In this document: piece by piece, positions 52,340 through 61,551 of the stretch | Layout of the letters: every line of letters starts with the position of its first letter | Numbering within the stretch: position 1 is the first letter of the stretch | NCBI RefSeq assembly: GCF_000519205.1 | Contig: NZ_JAFB01000008.1 | Coordinates: forward strand, 1-64,000 | Direction: 5' to 3' | Source of the DNA: Amycolatopsis taiwanensis DSM 45107 | GTDB lineage: Bacteria > Actinomycetota > Actinomycetes > Mycobacteriales > Pseudonocardiaceae | DNA: 64,000 nucleotides | Notes under the pieces: generated by a model | What the model saw: only the letters and a program-made list of their open reading frames with translations | Database searches by the model: none | What the model was told of the DNA's origin: nothing | Made by a program: the position numbers and the translations under genes

Positions 52340-53248
52340 ATGAAGAAAGCCACCGCAGCGATCGTGGGGCCGGGCAACATCGGCACCGACCTGCTCGTCA
52401 AGCTCCGCCGCAGTGAGCACGTCGACGTGCGTTACATGGTCGGCGTCGACCCGTTGTCCGATGGTCTGGCCCGTGCCCGGAAGCTGGGCGTGGAGGCATC
52501 GGCCGAGGGGGTGGACTGGCTGCTCGCCCGCGAGGAGCTGCCGGATCTGGTGTTCGAGGCGACCTCGGCGCGGGCGCACGCGGCGAACGCGCCACGCTAC
52601 GCCGAAGCGGGCATCCCGGCGATCGACCTGACCCCGGCCGCGATCGGCCCGTTCATCTGCCCGGCCGTGGCCGAACCGGCGGAGCTCAGCGCGCCGAACC
52701 TCAACATGATCACCTGTGGCGGGCAGGCCACGATCCCGATCGTCCACGCGGTTTCGCGGGTGACGCCGGTGCCGTACGCGGAAATCGTCGCCTCGGTGTC
52801 GTCGCGTTCGGCCGGGCCCGGCACGCGCGCCAACATCGACGAGTTCACCGAGACCACCGCCCGCGGCATCGAACTCGTCGGCGGTGCGGCGAAAGGCAAG
52901 GCGATCATCATCATCAATCCGGTCGAGCCGCCGATGATCATGCGGGACACGGTGTTCTGCGCGATCGGCCCGGACGCCGACACCGGTGCGATCACGGATT
53001 CGATCGAGCGGATGGTCGCCGAGGTCCGGCGCTACGTCCCCGGCTACACGCTCACGGCCCCGCCCCAGTACGACGATCCGCGGCCCGGCTGGAACGGGCG
53101 GGCGCGCGTGGCCGTGTTCCTGGAGGTGGCGGGAAACGGCGACTACCTGCCGCCCTACGCGGGCAACCTGGACATCATGACCGCCGCCGCGTCGCGGGTC
53201 GGCGACCTACTCGCAGCGCACACCACGAGGGCGGAGGCGCTCTCGTGA
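52340..53248 (+). CDS. Acetaldehyde dehydrogenase (acetylating), DmpF/MhpF/HsaG type
   Basis: A 302-residue enzyme that converts acetaldehyde or propionaldehyde to the acyl-CoA, normally in a channelling complex with the aldolase encoded next. NAD-binding motif [13 protein letters not shown] is at the start, the catalytic Cys is in [12 protein letters not shown], and [18 protein letters not shown] is a family signature. The ATG at 52340 gives the normal [11 protein letters not shown] start. The stop overlaps a 26-codon frame, after which comes the aldolase. The 2-hydroxypentadienoate hydratase normally found with these two is absent here. Confidence 0.9.
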   Translation: MKKATAAIVGPGNIGTDLLVKLRRSEHVDVRYMVGVDPLSDGLARARKLGVEASAEGVDWLLAREELPDLVFEATSARAHAANAPRYAEAGIPAIDLTPAAIGPFICPAVAEPAELSAPNLNMITCGGQATIPIVHAVSRVTPVPYAEIVASVSSRSAGPGTRANIDEFTETTARGIELVGGAAKGKAIIIINPVEPPMIMRDTVFCAIGPDADTGAITDSIERMVAEVRRYVPGYTLTAPPQYDDPRPGWNGRARVAVFLEVAGNGDYLPPYAGNLDIMTAAASRVGDLLAAHTTRAEALS

Positions 53249-53325
53249 GTCGTTCTGTGTCAAGCCGCGGCTCTCAGGCCGACCCGATCGCGCTCGCGCG
53301 CAAACTCGCGAAGGAGAAGGCATGA
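53245..53325 (+). CDS. Short coupled frame (26 codons) between dehydrogenase and aldolase
   Basis: A GTG-started frame, ending [16 protein letters not shown], overlaps the preceding stop (GTGA) and the following ATG (ATGA). It also covers the AAGGAG ribosome site of the aldolase. It might only keep ribosomes moving between the two genes, or be the remnant of a lost gene such as the hydratase, or an accident of an open frame. There is no homology I recognise. Confidence 0.3.
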   Translation: MSRSVSSRGSQADPIALARKLAKEKA

Positions 53326-54353
53326 GCTGGGACGGCATCGAGCGGGAAGTCCGGATCGTGGACACGACCCTGCGCGACGGCAGTCATGCCATGGCGCATC
53401 AGTTCACCGAGGAGAACGTGCGCGACACGGTGCGCGCGCTGGATGCCGCCGGCGTCTCGTTGATCGAGGTCACGCACGGGGACGGGCTCGGCGGGTCGAC
53501 GTTCAACTACGGCTTTTCCCTGGTGGACGAACGGAAGCTGATCGCGGCGGCGGTCGACGAGGCGAAGCGGGCGAAGATCGCCGTGCTGCTGCTGCCCGGG
53601 CTGGGCACGGTCACGGACCTGAAGGCGGCCGCGGATCTCGGCGCGGGCGCGGTGCGGATCGCCACCCACTGCACCGAAGCCGACGTGTCCATCCAGCACT
53701 TCACCGAGGCCCGCGGGCTCGGCCTGGAAACGGTGGGTTTCCTGATGCTGGCGCACATGTCCGCGCCAGAGGCACTGGCCAAGCAGGCCAGGATCATGGC
53801 CGACGCCGGGTGCCAATGTGTGTACATTGTGGACTCCGCGGGCGCATTGATCCTCGAGGACGCTTCGGACCGCGTCGCCGCGCTCACCGCGGAACTCGGC
53901 GACGAGGTGCAGGTCGGCTACCACGGGCACCAGAACCTGAGCTTCGGCGTGGCCAACTCGGTGCTTGCCTACCGGGCCGGCGCCCGGCAGATCGACGGCT
54001 CGCTGATGGCACTGGGCGCGGGCGCGGGGAACTCGCCGACGGAGGTGCTCGCGGCGGTCTTCGACCGGCTCGGGGTGAAGACCGGGGTCGACAAGGACAT
54101 CCTGATGGATGCCGCGGAGAACGTCGTCCGCCGCTACCTCACGCGGCTTCCGGTCATGGATCGCTCGTCGATCGTGCAGGGCTACGCCGGCGTGTATTCG
54201 AGCTTCCTGCTGCACGCCGAGCGTGCCGCGGAACGCTACGGCGTGCCCGCACACGAGATTCTTTACCAGGTCGGCAAAAAGCGGTACGTCGGCGGGCAGG
54301 AGGACATGATCATCGACATCGCCGTGCGGCTCGCCGCGGAACGGGCGGGCTGA
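53322..54353 (+). CDS. 4-hydroxy-2-oxovalerate aldolase, DmpG/MhpE/HsaF type
   Basis: A 343-residue Mn2+-dependent pyruvate aldolase. [19 protein letters not shown] contains the Arg and Asp of the active site, metal-binding HGHQNLSFG follows, and [17 protein letters not shown] is conserved before the C-terminal communication domain. It splits 4-hydroxy-2-oxo acids to pyruvate plus aldehyde, which passes to the dehydrogenase encoded just upstream. AAGGAG at 53311-53316 supports the ATG. It is the last step of a meta-cleavage (phenol, phenylpropionate or steroid ring) route. Confidence 0.92.
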   Translation: MSWDGIEREVRIVDTTLRDGSHAMAHQFTEENVRDTVRALDAAGVSLIEVTHGDGLGGSTFNYGFSLVDERKLIAAAVDEAKRAKIAVLLLPGLGTVTDLKAAADLGAGAVRIATHCTEADVSIQHFTEARGLGLETVGFLMLAHMSAPEALAKQARIMADAGCQCVYIVDSAGALILEDASDRVAALTAELGDEVQVGYHGHQNLSFGVANSVLAYRAGARQIDGSLMALGAGAGNSPTEVLAAVFDRLGVKTGVDKDILMDAAENVVRRYLTRLPVMDRSSIVQGYAGVYSSFLLHAERAAERYGVPAHEILYQVGKKRYVGGQEDMIIDIAVRLAAERAG

Positions 54354-54355
54354 GT

Positions 54356-54940
54356 TCAGCTGAGCAGTTCGACGCAGTGGGAGATGAGGCGGTCGCGGGG
54401 CACCGTCAACGCGCCACAGAGGTAGGAGGTGAACAGGTTGGCCAGGGCTCCGACCAGGCTCGTCGCGGTGAGGGTCTGCTCGACCGGGTCCATTCGCGCC
54501 GGCAGATGGTCGCGGATGAGCGCGGCGAAGGAGGGCAGCAGCGCGATGCCGCGGGCGGAGAGCGCCGGATCGGTGATCGGTGCGAGCAACAGCACCCGTC
54601 CCTTGCGTGGATCGTCCACCATGAGTTCGACGAAGGCGGTCACCGCCGCCTCGGCGCGCTCCCGGGCCGCGCGCCTGGAGTCGGGCACCGCGTCGACGAG
54701 CGCCTGGTGTGCCTGGCCGGCCACCCGCTCGTACACCGCGAGCACGAACTCCTCCCGGTCCGCGAAGTTCTCGTAGAAGTAGCGCTCGGTGAGTTTCGCG
54801 GACCGACACACCCCACGCACGCTGACGGCCGAACTTCCGGCCGTGCCCAGCAGATCCAGCCCGGCGTCGAGCAGGCGCTCCCGGCGGGCGGCCCTGCGGT
54901 CGTGGAGTGTGGTGCCTGCCCAGGTAGACGCGCTCACCAT
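54356..54940 (-). CDS. TetR family transcriptional regulator
   Basis: A 194-residue TetR protein. Helix-turn-helix VSVRGVCRSAKLTERYFYENFADREEF lies at about 38-65; the rest is a helical ligand domain. It converges with the aldolase (two bases apart) and is divergent from the F420-type oxidoreductase gene across about 90 bases, which holds an AT-rich candidate operator. I use the ATG at 54940; the longer frame to 54988 enters that operator. Confidence 0.83.
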   Translation of the reverse strand: MVSASTWAGTTLHDRRAARRERLLDAGLDLLGTAGSSAVSVRGVCRSAKLTERYFYENFADREEFVLAVYERVAGQAHQALVDAVPDSRRAARERAEAAVTAFVELMVDDPRKGRVLLLAPITDPALSARGIALLPSFAALIRDHLPARMDPVEQTLTATSLVGALANLFTSYLCGALTVPRDRLISHCVELLS

Positions 54941-55032
54941 GACCAACCCTTGATTGACTACGGGTGTTGTCAATTGTAACTTGATCAACTAACGGGGCCA
55001 CCTGCGGCCCCGGCCGCTTCAGGAGGTCCGGC
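54941..55032. promoter_or_regulatory. Divergent promoter/operator region
   Basis: Contains the AT-rich run with the palindromes CAATTG (54971-54976) and TTGATCAA (54981-54988), the likely site for the adjacent TetR protein, and the ribosome site AGGAGG (55021-55026) of the oxidoreductase. A clear -35/-10 pair is not evident. Confidence 0.4.
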
Positions 55033-56058
55033 GTGAAACTCGGTTACCACCTCGGCTACTGGTCTTCGGGGCCGCCGGCCGGCGCCGGAGAGGCGGTGCT
55101 GGCCGCCGAGGAACTCGGCTTCGACTCGGTCTGGACGGCCGAGGGCTACGGTTCGGACGCGTTCACCCCGCTGGCCTGGTGGGGCGCGGCCACGAACCGG
55201 ATCAAGCTGGGCACCAACATCGTCCAGATGGCCGCGCGTACGCCCACCGCGGTCGGCATGACCGCGCAGACCCTGGACCATCTCTCCGGCGGCCGGTTCG
55301 TGCTTGGCCTCGGTGTTTCCGGCCCGCAGGTCGTGGAAGGCTGGTACGGCCAGCCTTATCCGCGACCGCTCGCGCGCACCCGCGAGTACGTGGAGATCGT
55401 GCGCCGGGTGGTCGCGCGAGAGGAGCCGGTGACCTTCGACGGGGAGTTCTTCCGGCTTCCGCTGCCCGGCGGCACCGGCCTGGGCAAGCCACTGAAGTCC
55501 ACCCTGCACCCCGTGCGTCGCGAGATCCCGATCTACCTCGCCGCCGAGGGGCCGAAGAACGTCGCGCTGTCGGCCGAGATCGGTGACGGCTGGTTGCCGC
55601 TGTTCTTCTCACCCAAGGCCGACGAGTTCTACCGGGCCGCGCTCGACGAGGGCTTCGCACGGCCCGGTGCCCGGCGCAAGCCCGCCGACTTCGAGGTGGC
55701 CGCCTCGGTGCCGGTGATCGTGCACGACGACGTGGAAGCCGCCGCGAACCTCATCAAGCCCTCGCTGGCGCTCTACATCGGCGGAATGGGCGCCAAGCAG
55801 GTCAACTTCCACCACGACGTGTTCGCGCGCCTGGGATACGCCGAGGTCGCCGACCGCGTGCAGGACCTCTACCTGGCCGGCCGCAAGGCCGAGGCGGCTG
55901 CCGCGATCCCGACCGGCCTGGTGGAGGACACCTCGCTGATCGGCCCGCCCGCCAAGATCCGTGCGGAGCTGTCCCGGTGGGAGGAAACCGTCGTCACGAC
56001 CCTGCTGCTGCGGGGCGACGCGCCCACCCTGCGCCGCCTGGCCGAGGTACTCGCCTGA
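55033..56058 (+). CDS. LLM-class F420-dependent oxidoreductase
   Basis: A 341-residue luciferase-like TIM-barrel oxidoreductase (the Rv3520c-like subgroup). MKLGYHLGYWSSG opens the barrel; AAEELGFDSVWTAEGYGSD, LGTNIVQMAARTP and LDHLSGGRFVLGLGVSGPQVVEGWYG are diagnostic of the F420 group. Cofactor F420 is inferred; FMN use is possible. GTG start with AGGAGG. It lies upstream of a sugar-type transporter and divergent from TetR. Substrate unknown. Confidence 0.85.
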   Translation: MKLGYHLGYWSSGPPAGAGEAVLAAEELGFDSVWTAEGYGSDAFTPLAWWGAATNRIKLGTNIVQMAARTPTAVGMTAQTLDHLSGGRFVLGLGVSGPQVVEGWYGQPYPRPLARTREYVEIVRRVVAREEPVTFDGEFFRLPLPGGTGLGKPLKSTLHPVRREIPIYLAAEGPKNVALSAEIGDGWLPLFFSPKADEFYRAALDEGFARPGARRKPADFEVAASVPVIVHDDVEAAANLIKPSLALYIGGMGAKQVNFHHDVFARLGYAEVADRVQDLYLAGRKAEAAAAIPTGLVEDTSLIGPPAKIRAELSRWEETVVTTLLLRGDAPTLRRLAEVLA

Positions 56059-56145
56059 TTTTTTTCCTGCCCCGGTGGTGGTGCCGTGGAGTCGAGTGAC
56101 AGGATTCACCCGCATTCCCCCGGCATATCGCACCGAGGAGGACCA

Positions 56146-57465
56146 GTGGCCGCGCTCCCGGCTTCGACGAGGTTCGGCTATTCACTCGGCTCCTTCGCGA
56201 CGGGTGCCTTCGGCACCGTGCCCGGGTTGCTGCTGTTGCCCTACCTGACCGACACGATGGCCGTGCCGGGCGCGGTGGCCGGCGTGATCGTGCTGGTGCC
56301 CAAGGCGTGGGACGTCGTGTTCAACCCGTTCGCCGGCCGGCTGTCCGACGCGAGCCTCGCCAAGCGGGGCAGCCGCCGCCGGTTCCTGCTGGCTGGTGGG
56401 CTGGGCGTGGCCGTGCTGTTCGCCGCGATCTTCGCGCACCCGGGATTCGGCCGGGTGCCACTCGACGCGGCATACGTGGTGCTCGCGTTTCTCTTGTGCG
56501 CCACGGCGTTCGCGTTCTTCCAGGTGCCCTACAACGCGTTGCCCGCCGAGATCACCGATTCCTATGACGAGCGCACGAAGCTGACGAGCTGGCGGATCGG
56601 CCTGCTGGCGGTGGCGATCCTGATCTCGGGCGGGGTCGCGCCCGGGATCACGAACGGGGTCGGCGGAATCGCCGGGTACCGCCTGATGGGCATCGCGATG
56701 GGGCTGGTCATCCTGGTCGGGACCATCGGGGTGTACCTCGGCACGCGCGGTGCGCCGGTCGGGTCGAGGCGGCCCACCACGGCGGGCTGGCGCGACTTGC
56801 TGGCCACCATGCGGCAGTGGCGCTCGTTCCGCTGGCTGCTCGGCGTCTACTTCGTGCAGTCGCTCGGCCTGGGCACCCTGCTGGCCGGGGTCAGCTACGC
56901 GGCACGGTACGTGTTCGGCGATGCGGGCCTGCAGTCCGCCCTGTTCGTCGGGTTCGTCGGGCCGGCACTGGTGATGATGCCGGTGTGGCCGCGGATCGGC
57001 GCGAAATGGGGGAAGCTGTGGGGCTTCCGCTTCGCGTGCATCTCGTTCGCCGTGGGCGCCCTCGGCCTGCTGGCCACGCAGGTGGTCCCGCTGGCGGTGG
57101 CGTTCGTCTTCGTGGCGCTGGCCGGCGTCGGCTACGCGGGCATCCAGGTGTTCCCGCTGGCCATCCTGCCCGACCTGATCAGCGCGGAGGAGGAGCGCAC
57201 CGGGGCCACCCGTGCCGGGGTCGCGGCCGGCGTGTGGACGGCGTCGGAGACCCTCGGGCTGGCGCTCGGTCCCGGCCTGTTCGGGCTGGTGTTGTCCCTC
57301 GGTGGCTACGTGTCCTCTGTGGACGCTTCGGCCGCGCAGCCGGGCAGCGCGGTGACCGCGATCGCGATCGGTTTCGCGCTCATGCCGGCGGTGCTGGTGG
57401 CGGCCGGCATCCCGCTGCTGCGGCGTTCGATGCTCGACGACCAGCCGAGGCCCTTCGCCGGGTGA
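56146..57465 (+). CDS. MFS transporter, GPH (glycoside-pentoside-hexuronide) type
   Basis: A 439-residue, 12-helix transporter. FGYSLGSFATGAFGTVPGLLLLPYL, KAWDVVFNPFAGRLSDASLAKRGSRR and YNALPAEITDSYDERTKLTSWR are hallmarks of GPH/MelB-type sodium or proton symporters. The GTG at 56146 follows GAGGAGGA. It is co-directional with the F420 oxidoreductase, 87 bases behind it. The solute is unknown; related proteins in actinobacteria also carry lipophilic compounds. Confidence 0.83.
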   Translation: MAALPASTRFGYSLGSFATGAFGTVPGLLLLPYLTDTMAVPGAVAGVIVLVPKAWDVVFNPFAGRLSDASLAKRGSRRRFLLAGGLGVAVLFAAIFAHPGFGRVPLDAAYVVLAFLLCATAFAFFQVPYNALPAEITDSYDERTKLTSWRIGLLAVAILISGGVAPGITNGVGGIAGYRLMGIAMGLVILVGTIGVYLGTRGAPVGSRRPTTAGWRDLLATMRQWRSFRWLLGVYFVQSLGLGTLLAGVSYAARYVFGDAGLQSALFVGFVGPALVMMPVWPRIGAKWGKLWGFRFACISFAVGALGLLATQVVPLAVAFVFVALAGVGYAGIQVFPLAILPDLISAEEERTGATRAGVAAGVWTASETLGLALGPGLFGLVLSLGGYVSSVDASAAQPGSAVTAIAIGFALMPAVLVAAGIPLLRRSMLDDQPRPFAG

Positions 57466-57507
57466 ACACCCGCCCGCCCGGGCTGACGCGACGGCGGGCC
57501 GCCGGGC

Positions 57508-58803
57508 ATGCTTGACCCCATGCCTGCGCCGGAGAACCACTATCTCGTCGGACTCGATCTCACCGGCCGCCGCGTGGTGCTGGTCGGCGGCGGCACCGTC
57601 GCCCAGCGCAGGCTGCCTCGCCTGCTGGCCGCGGGTGCCGCGGTCGAGCTGATCTCACCGGAGACCACGCCCGCGGTGAGCGCGATGGCCGGCGCGGGCG
57701 AGCTGGTGTGGCACCGGCGCGGGTACGCCGAGGGGGACCTGGAAGGAGCCTGGTACGCGTTGGCCTGCACCGACGACCCTGAGGTGAACGCCGCGGTGTC
57801 GGCCGAGGCGGAACGCCGGCGGGTGTTCTGCGTCCGGGCGGACGCCGGCGTGCGCGGCTCCGCCGTGACCGCCGCGGTCGGCCGCCACGACACGCTGATG
57901 GTCGGGGTGCTCTCCGGCGGCGAGCCGTTGCGTTCGGCCGCCGTCCGGGACGCCATCGTCGAGGCCCTGCATGCCGGCCGCATCGCCGACCGCCCGGGGC
58001 CCGGCGAGCTCGGCGAGCTGCCCGGCGTGGCGCTGGTCGGTGGCGGGCCCGGCGACCCGGAGCTGATCACGGTGAAGGGGCGGCGGCTGCTGGCCCGCGC
58101 GGACGTGGTCGTGGCCGACCGGCTGGCGCCGCGCGAGCTGCTCGACGAGCTGCCCGCCGGGGTGGAGGTGATCGACGCGGCCAAGATCCCCTACGGTCGC
58201 GCCGCCAGCCAGGAAGTGATCAACAGCGCACTGATCGAGAACGCCAAGGCCGGCAAGTTCGTCGTGCGGCTCAAGGGCGGCGACCCCTACGTTTTCGGCC
58301 GCGGTTTCGAGGAGTTGCTGGCCTGCGTCGAGGCGGGAGTGCCGGTGACCATGGTGCCGGGCATCACGAGCGCCTTCGCGGCGGCGGCCATGGCCGACGT
58401 GCCGGCCACGCACCGTGGCGTCGCGCACGAGGTGGTGGTGGTCTCCGGCCACGTCGCGCCGGGGGAGCCGACGTCACTGGTCGACTGGGACGCGCTCGGC
58501 CGCCTGCGCGGCACGATCGTGCTGCTGATGGGAGTGGAGCGGCTCGCGCTGTTCGCCGGTGCGCTACTGGCGGCCGGCCGCCCCGCCGACACCCCGGTGG
58601 CGATCGTCGAGCGGGCGACCACGCCGGCCCAGCGGGTAACGAGGTCCACATTGGACTCCGTGGCGGCCGAGGCGGAGGCCGCCGGGGTGCGCCCACCCGC
58701 GGTCGTGGTGATCGGGCCGGTCGCCGCGCTCGCGCCGATGCGCGAGGATGGCGGCCAGACTGCTGGAGGGTCATTCGAAACGGGAGGTGAGCACGCGTGG
58801 TGA
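57508..58803 (+). CDS. cysG: Siroheme synthase: precorrin-2 dehydrogenase fused to uroporphyrinogen-III methyltransferase
   Basis: A 431-residue two-domain enzyme. N-terminal domain (1-155): Rossmann VVLVGGGTVAQRRL, the NAD-dependent dehydrogenase/ferrochelatase. C-terminal domain (~170-415): SAM methyltransferase with VALVGGGPGDPELIT, LKGGDPYVFGRGFEE and PVTMVPGITSAFAAAA. It makes precorrin-2 and sirohydrochlorin for siroheme or cobalamin. ATGs at 57508 and 57520 both fit; the latter gives MPAPENHYLVGL. The tail beyond 415 is a short extra stretch and its last codons overlap the next gene. Confidence 0.93.
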   Translation: MLDPMPAPENHYLVGLDLTGRRVVLVGGGTVAQRRLPRLLAAGAAVELISPETTPAVSAMAGAGELVWHRRGYAEGDLEGAWYALACTDDPEVNAAVSAEAERRRVFCVRADAGVRGSAVTAAVGRHDTLMVGVLSGGEPLRSAAVRDAIVEALHAGRIADRPGPGELGELPGVALVGGGPGDPELITVKGRRLLARADVVVADRLAPRELLDELPAGVEVIDAAKIPYGRAASQEVINSALIENAKAGKFVVRLKGGDPYVFGRGFEELLACVEAGVPVTMVPGITSAFAAAAMADVPATHRGVAHEVVVVSGHVAPGEPTSLVDWDALGRLRGTIVLLMGVERLALFAGALLAAGRPADTPVAIVERATTPAQRVTRSTLDSVAAEAEAAGVRPPAVVVIGPVAALAPMREDGGQTAGGSFETGGEHAW

Positions 58804-59789
58804 CAGAGGACAACTCTGGGCCTGGTGAGGGCTCCGCCCCCACACCCCCGACTGGGGGCAAGCCCCCAGACCCCCTGCGTGGGCGGGGAGGCAGGCCGCC
58901 GACGTCGTCAACCGGCAGCCGAGGAGAAGAAGTCACGGCCGGGCTACCCGAACACGTTCTGAACAACCCTGCGGGTTTCGTCGCGTTCAAGGTGGAGCAG
59001 ACCGAGCAGGTGGCGGAGGTGACGCTGCTGGGGCCGGGCAAGGGCAACGCCATGGGCCCGGACTTCTGGCGCGAGCTGCCGGTCGTGTTCGGCGCGCTCG
59101 ACGCCGACCCCGAGGTCAGGGCGATCGTGCTGACGGGTGGCGGACAGCATTTCTCCTACGGCCTAGACCTGCCCGCGATGATGCCGGCCTGGGCGCCGCT
59201 GCTGGGCGGGGACGCGCTGGCCGCACCGCGCACCGCGTTCCTCCAGGAGCTGCGCAAGCTCCAGGACGGGGTGAGCGCGGTCGCGGCCACGCGGAAACCG
59301 GTGATCGCGGCCGTTTCCGGCTGGTGCATCGGCGGGGGAGTGGACCTGATCAGCGCCGCGGACGTCCGGCTGGCCAGTGCGGATGCCCGCTTCAGCGTGC
59401 GGGAGACCAGGGTCGCGATCGTCGCCGACCTCGGCAGCCTGCAGCGGCTGGCGGGCATCATCGGTGACGGTCACCTGCGCGAGCTGGCGCTGACCGGCAA
59501 GGACATCGACGCGGCACGGGCGGAGAAGATCGGGCTGGTCAACGACGTCCTCCCGGACCAGGAGTCCGTGCTGGCGGCCGCCCGGGCGATGGCGGCGGAG
59601 ATCGCGGCGAACCCGCCGCTGACCGTGCAGGGCGTCAAGGAGGTGCTCGCGGTCGCGACCGAGCAGCGCATCGCCGAGGGGCTGCGGTACGTCGCCGCGT
59701 GGAACGCCGCGTTCCTGCCCAGCAAGGATCTCGCCGAAGCCATGCAGGCCTTCGTCGAACGCCGGAAGCCGGAGTTCCGGGGGGAGTAG
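58797..59789 (+). CDS. Crotonase-family protein (dienoyl-CoA isomerase-like)
   Basis: A 330-residue protein of which the crotonase fold is about residues 60-325. GGGQHFSYGLDL and AVSGWCIGGGVDLI hold the oxyanion hole; VAIVADLGSLQRLAGIIGDG carries the acidic position characteristic of delta3,5-delta2,4-dienoyl-CoA isomerases. The first ~45 residues (GEGSAPTPPTGGKPPDPLR and on) are encoded by a hairpin repeat and are not crotonase-like. GGGAGG at 58782 supports the GTG at 58797, which overlaps the siroheme gene. The N-terminal extension is either tolerated or the real start lies later. Confidence 0.82.
   Translation: MVTEDNSGPGEGSAPTPPTGGKPPDPLRGRGGRPPTSSTGSRGEEVTAGLPEHVLNNPAGFVAFKVEQTEQVAEVTLLGPGKGNAMGPDFWRELPVVFGALDADPEVRAIVLTGGGQHFSYGLDLPAMMPAWAPLLGGDALAAPRTAFLQELRKLQDGVSAVAATRKPVIAAVSGWCIGGGVDLISAADVRLASADARFSVRETRVAIVADLGSLQRLAGIIGDGHLRELALTGKDIDAARAEKIGLVNDVLPDQESVLAAARAMAAEIAANPPLTVQGVKEVLAVATEQRIAEGLRYVAAWNAAFLPSKDLAEAMQAFVERRKPEFRGE
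58839..58890. repeat. Hairpin repeat inside the 5' end of the crotonase gene
   Basis: CTGGGGGC-AA-GCCCCCAG at 58852-58869, flanked by CCGCCCCCACACCCC and AGACCCCCTGCGTGGGCGGGG. Core and edges match the elements after rpsA (49702-49720). The copy is read through as codons of the crotonase gene. Confidence 0.75.
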
Positions 59790-59848
59790 CCGAACCGGGT
59801 GCGCCTCGGGCAGGATCGCCGAAGATCTCGGTGAGGAAAGGATTTCAG

Positions 59849-61540
59849 GTGAGCAACGACGCTTTCCGTCAGGCACGTGACTACCTGCTCGCGCACCGCG
59901 AGGACTACCAGAGGGCATACCGCGACTTCGGCTGGCCCGAGCTCACGGAGTTCAACTGGGCCCTCGACTGGTTCGACGTGATCGCCCGCGATCCCGCCAA
60001 CGCCCGGCGGGACGCATTGTGGATCGTCGAGGAGGACGGTTCGGAAGGCCGGTGGACCTACCCCGAGCTCTCGGCCCGCTCGAACCGGGTCGCGAACTGG
60101 CTGCGCGGCCTGGGTGTGCGCCGCGGCGACCGGCTGATCCTGATGCTGGGCAACCAGGTCGAACTGTGGGAGACCATCCTGGCCGCGATCAAGCTCGGCG
60201 CGGTGCTCATCCCGGCGTCCACTTTGCTCGGTCCGGCCGATCTCCGCGACCGGGTGGACCGCGGCGCGGCACGGCACGTCGTGATCCGGTCGGCCGACGT
60301 GGCCAAGTTCGCCAACGTGCCCGGCGAATACACGCGAATCGCGGTGGGCGAGAAGGCCGGCGGGTGGCACGATTTCGCCGACGCCTACACCGAATCCGAA
60401 GAATTCTCCCCGGACGGCCCGACCGCGGCGAGCGACCCACTGCTGCTGTACTTCACCTCCGGCACCACGGCACAGCCGAAACTGGTGCAGCACACGCACA
60501 TCTCCTACCCGGTCGGGCATCTGTCCACAATGTACTGGATCGGGTTGGAGCCGGGCGACGTGCACCTCAACATCTCGTCGCCGGGCTGGGCGAAACACGC
60601 CTGGAGCAACGTTTTCGCCCCGTGGAACGCCGAGGCGACGGTATTCCTGTACAACTACACGCGATTCGACGCGAACGCGCTGATGTCGCAGTTGGACCGG
60701 TGCGGCATCACCAGTTTCTGTGCGCCGCCGACGGTGTGGCGGATGCTGATCCAGGCGGATCTGTCCACGCTGAAGAAGCCGCCGCGAAAGGTCGTCGGAG
60801 CGGGAGAGCCGCTCAATCCCGAGGTGATCGACCAGGTGCGCAAGGCCTGGGGCGTCACCATCCGGGACGGGTTCGGCCAGACCGAGACCAGTGTGCAGAT
60901 CGCGAACACCCCGGGCCAGCCGGTCAAGCCGGGCTCCATGGGGCGTCCCCTGCCCGGTTTCACCGTGACCCTGCTCGATCCGGTCACCGGCGAGCCCGCG
61001 CGGGAGGGCGAGATCTGCCTCGACCTGTCGCGACGGCCGGTGGGGCTGATGGCCGGCTACGCCGGTGACGCCGAGCGGACCGACCGGGCGTTCGCCGACG
61101 GCTATTACCACACCGGCGACGTGGGCACGATCGACGACGACGGTTACATCACCTACGTCGGCCGCACCGACGACGTCTTCAAGGCATCGGACTACCGCAT
61201 CTCGCCGTTCGAGCTGGAGAGCGTGCTGCTCGAGCACGAGGCCGTCGCGGAGGCGGCGGTGGTGCCCGCGCCCGACGAGATCCGGCTCGCCGTGCCGAAG
61301 GCGTACGTCGTGCTCGCCGCCGGCTACCGGCCCGGACCGGAGGTCGCGGAGAGCATTCTCTCCTTCTCCCGCGAGAACCTGGCTGCCTACAAGCGAATCC
61401 GGCGCCTGGAGTTCACCGACCTGCCGAAGACGATCTCGGGCAAGATCCGCCGTGTCGAGCTGCGTGCGAAGGAGCAGGCCGCGACGACCCGTTCGGAGGG
61501 CGAGTACCGCGAGGAGGACTTTCCCGGCCTGAAGCGCTGA
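59849..61540 (+). CDS. Acyl-CoA ligase, medium-chain/benzoate-CoA-ligase-like
   Basis: A 563-residue ANL ligase: P-loop YFTSGTTAQPKLVQHTH, GFGQTETSVQIANTPG, YHTGDVGTIDDDGYI, YVGRTDDVFKASDYRISPFEL hinge and the catalytic lysine in TISGKIRRVEL. SSPGWAKHAWSNVFAPW is typical of the ACSM/benzoate-CoA-ligase branch acting on medium-chain and aryl acids. GTG start at 59849 follows AGGAAAGGA. Co-directional with the crotonase, 59 bases after it, suggesting a shared acyl-CoA pathway. Confidence 0.87.
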   Translation: MSNDAFRQARDYLLAHREDYQRAYRDFGWPELTEFNWALDWFDVIARDPANARRDALWIVEEDGSEGRWTYPELSARSNRVANWLRGLGVRRGDRLILMLGNQVELWETILAAIKLGAVLIPASTLLGPADLRDRVDRGAARHVVIRSADVAKFANVPGEYTRIAVGEKAGGWHDFADAYTESEEFSPDGPTAASDPLLLYFTSGTTAQPKLVQHTHISYPVGHLSTMYWIGLEPGDVHLNISSPGWAKHAWSNVFAPWNAEATVFLYNYTRFDANALMSQLDRCGITSFCAPPTVWRMLIQADLSTLKKPPRKVVGAGEPLNPEVIDQVRKAWGVTIRDGFGQTETSVQIANTPGQPVKPGSMGRPLPGFTVTLLDPVTGEPAREGEICLDLSRRPVGLMAGYAGDAERTDRAFADGYYHTGDVGTIDDDGYITYVGRTDDVFKASDYRISPFELESVLLEHEAVAEAAVVPAPDEIRLAVPKAYVVLAAGYRPGPEVAESILSFSRENLAAYKRIRRLEFTDLPKTISGKIRRVELRAKEQAATTRSEGEYREEDFPGLKR

Positions 61541-61551
61541 ACCGCGGGGCG

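Noticed and set aside
58797-59789. The crotonase as replacement for the lost BadK hydratase
   Set aside because: Its VADLGSLQRL segment points to the dienoyl-CoA isomerase subgroup rather than BadK-type hydratases; possible but unsupported.
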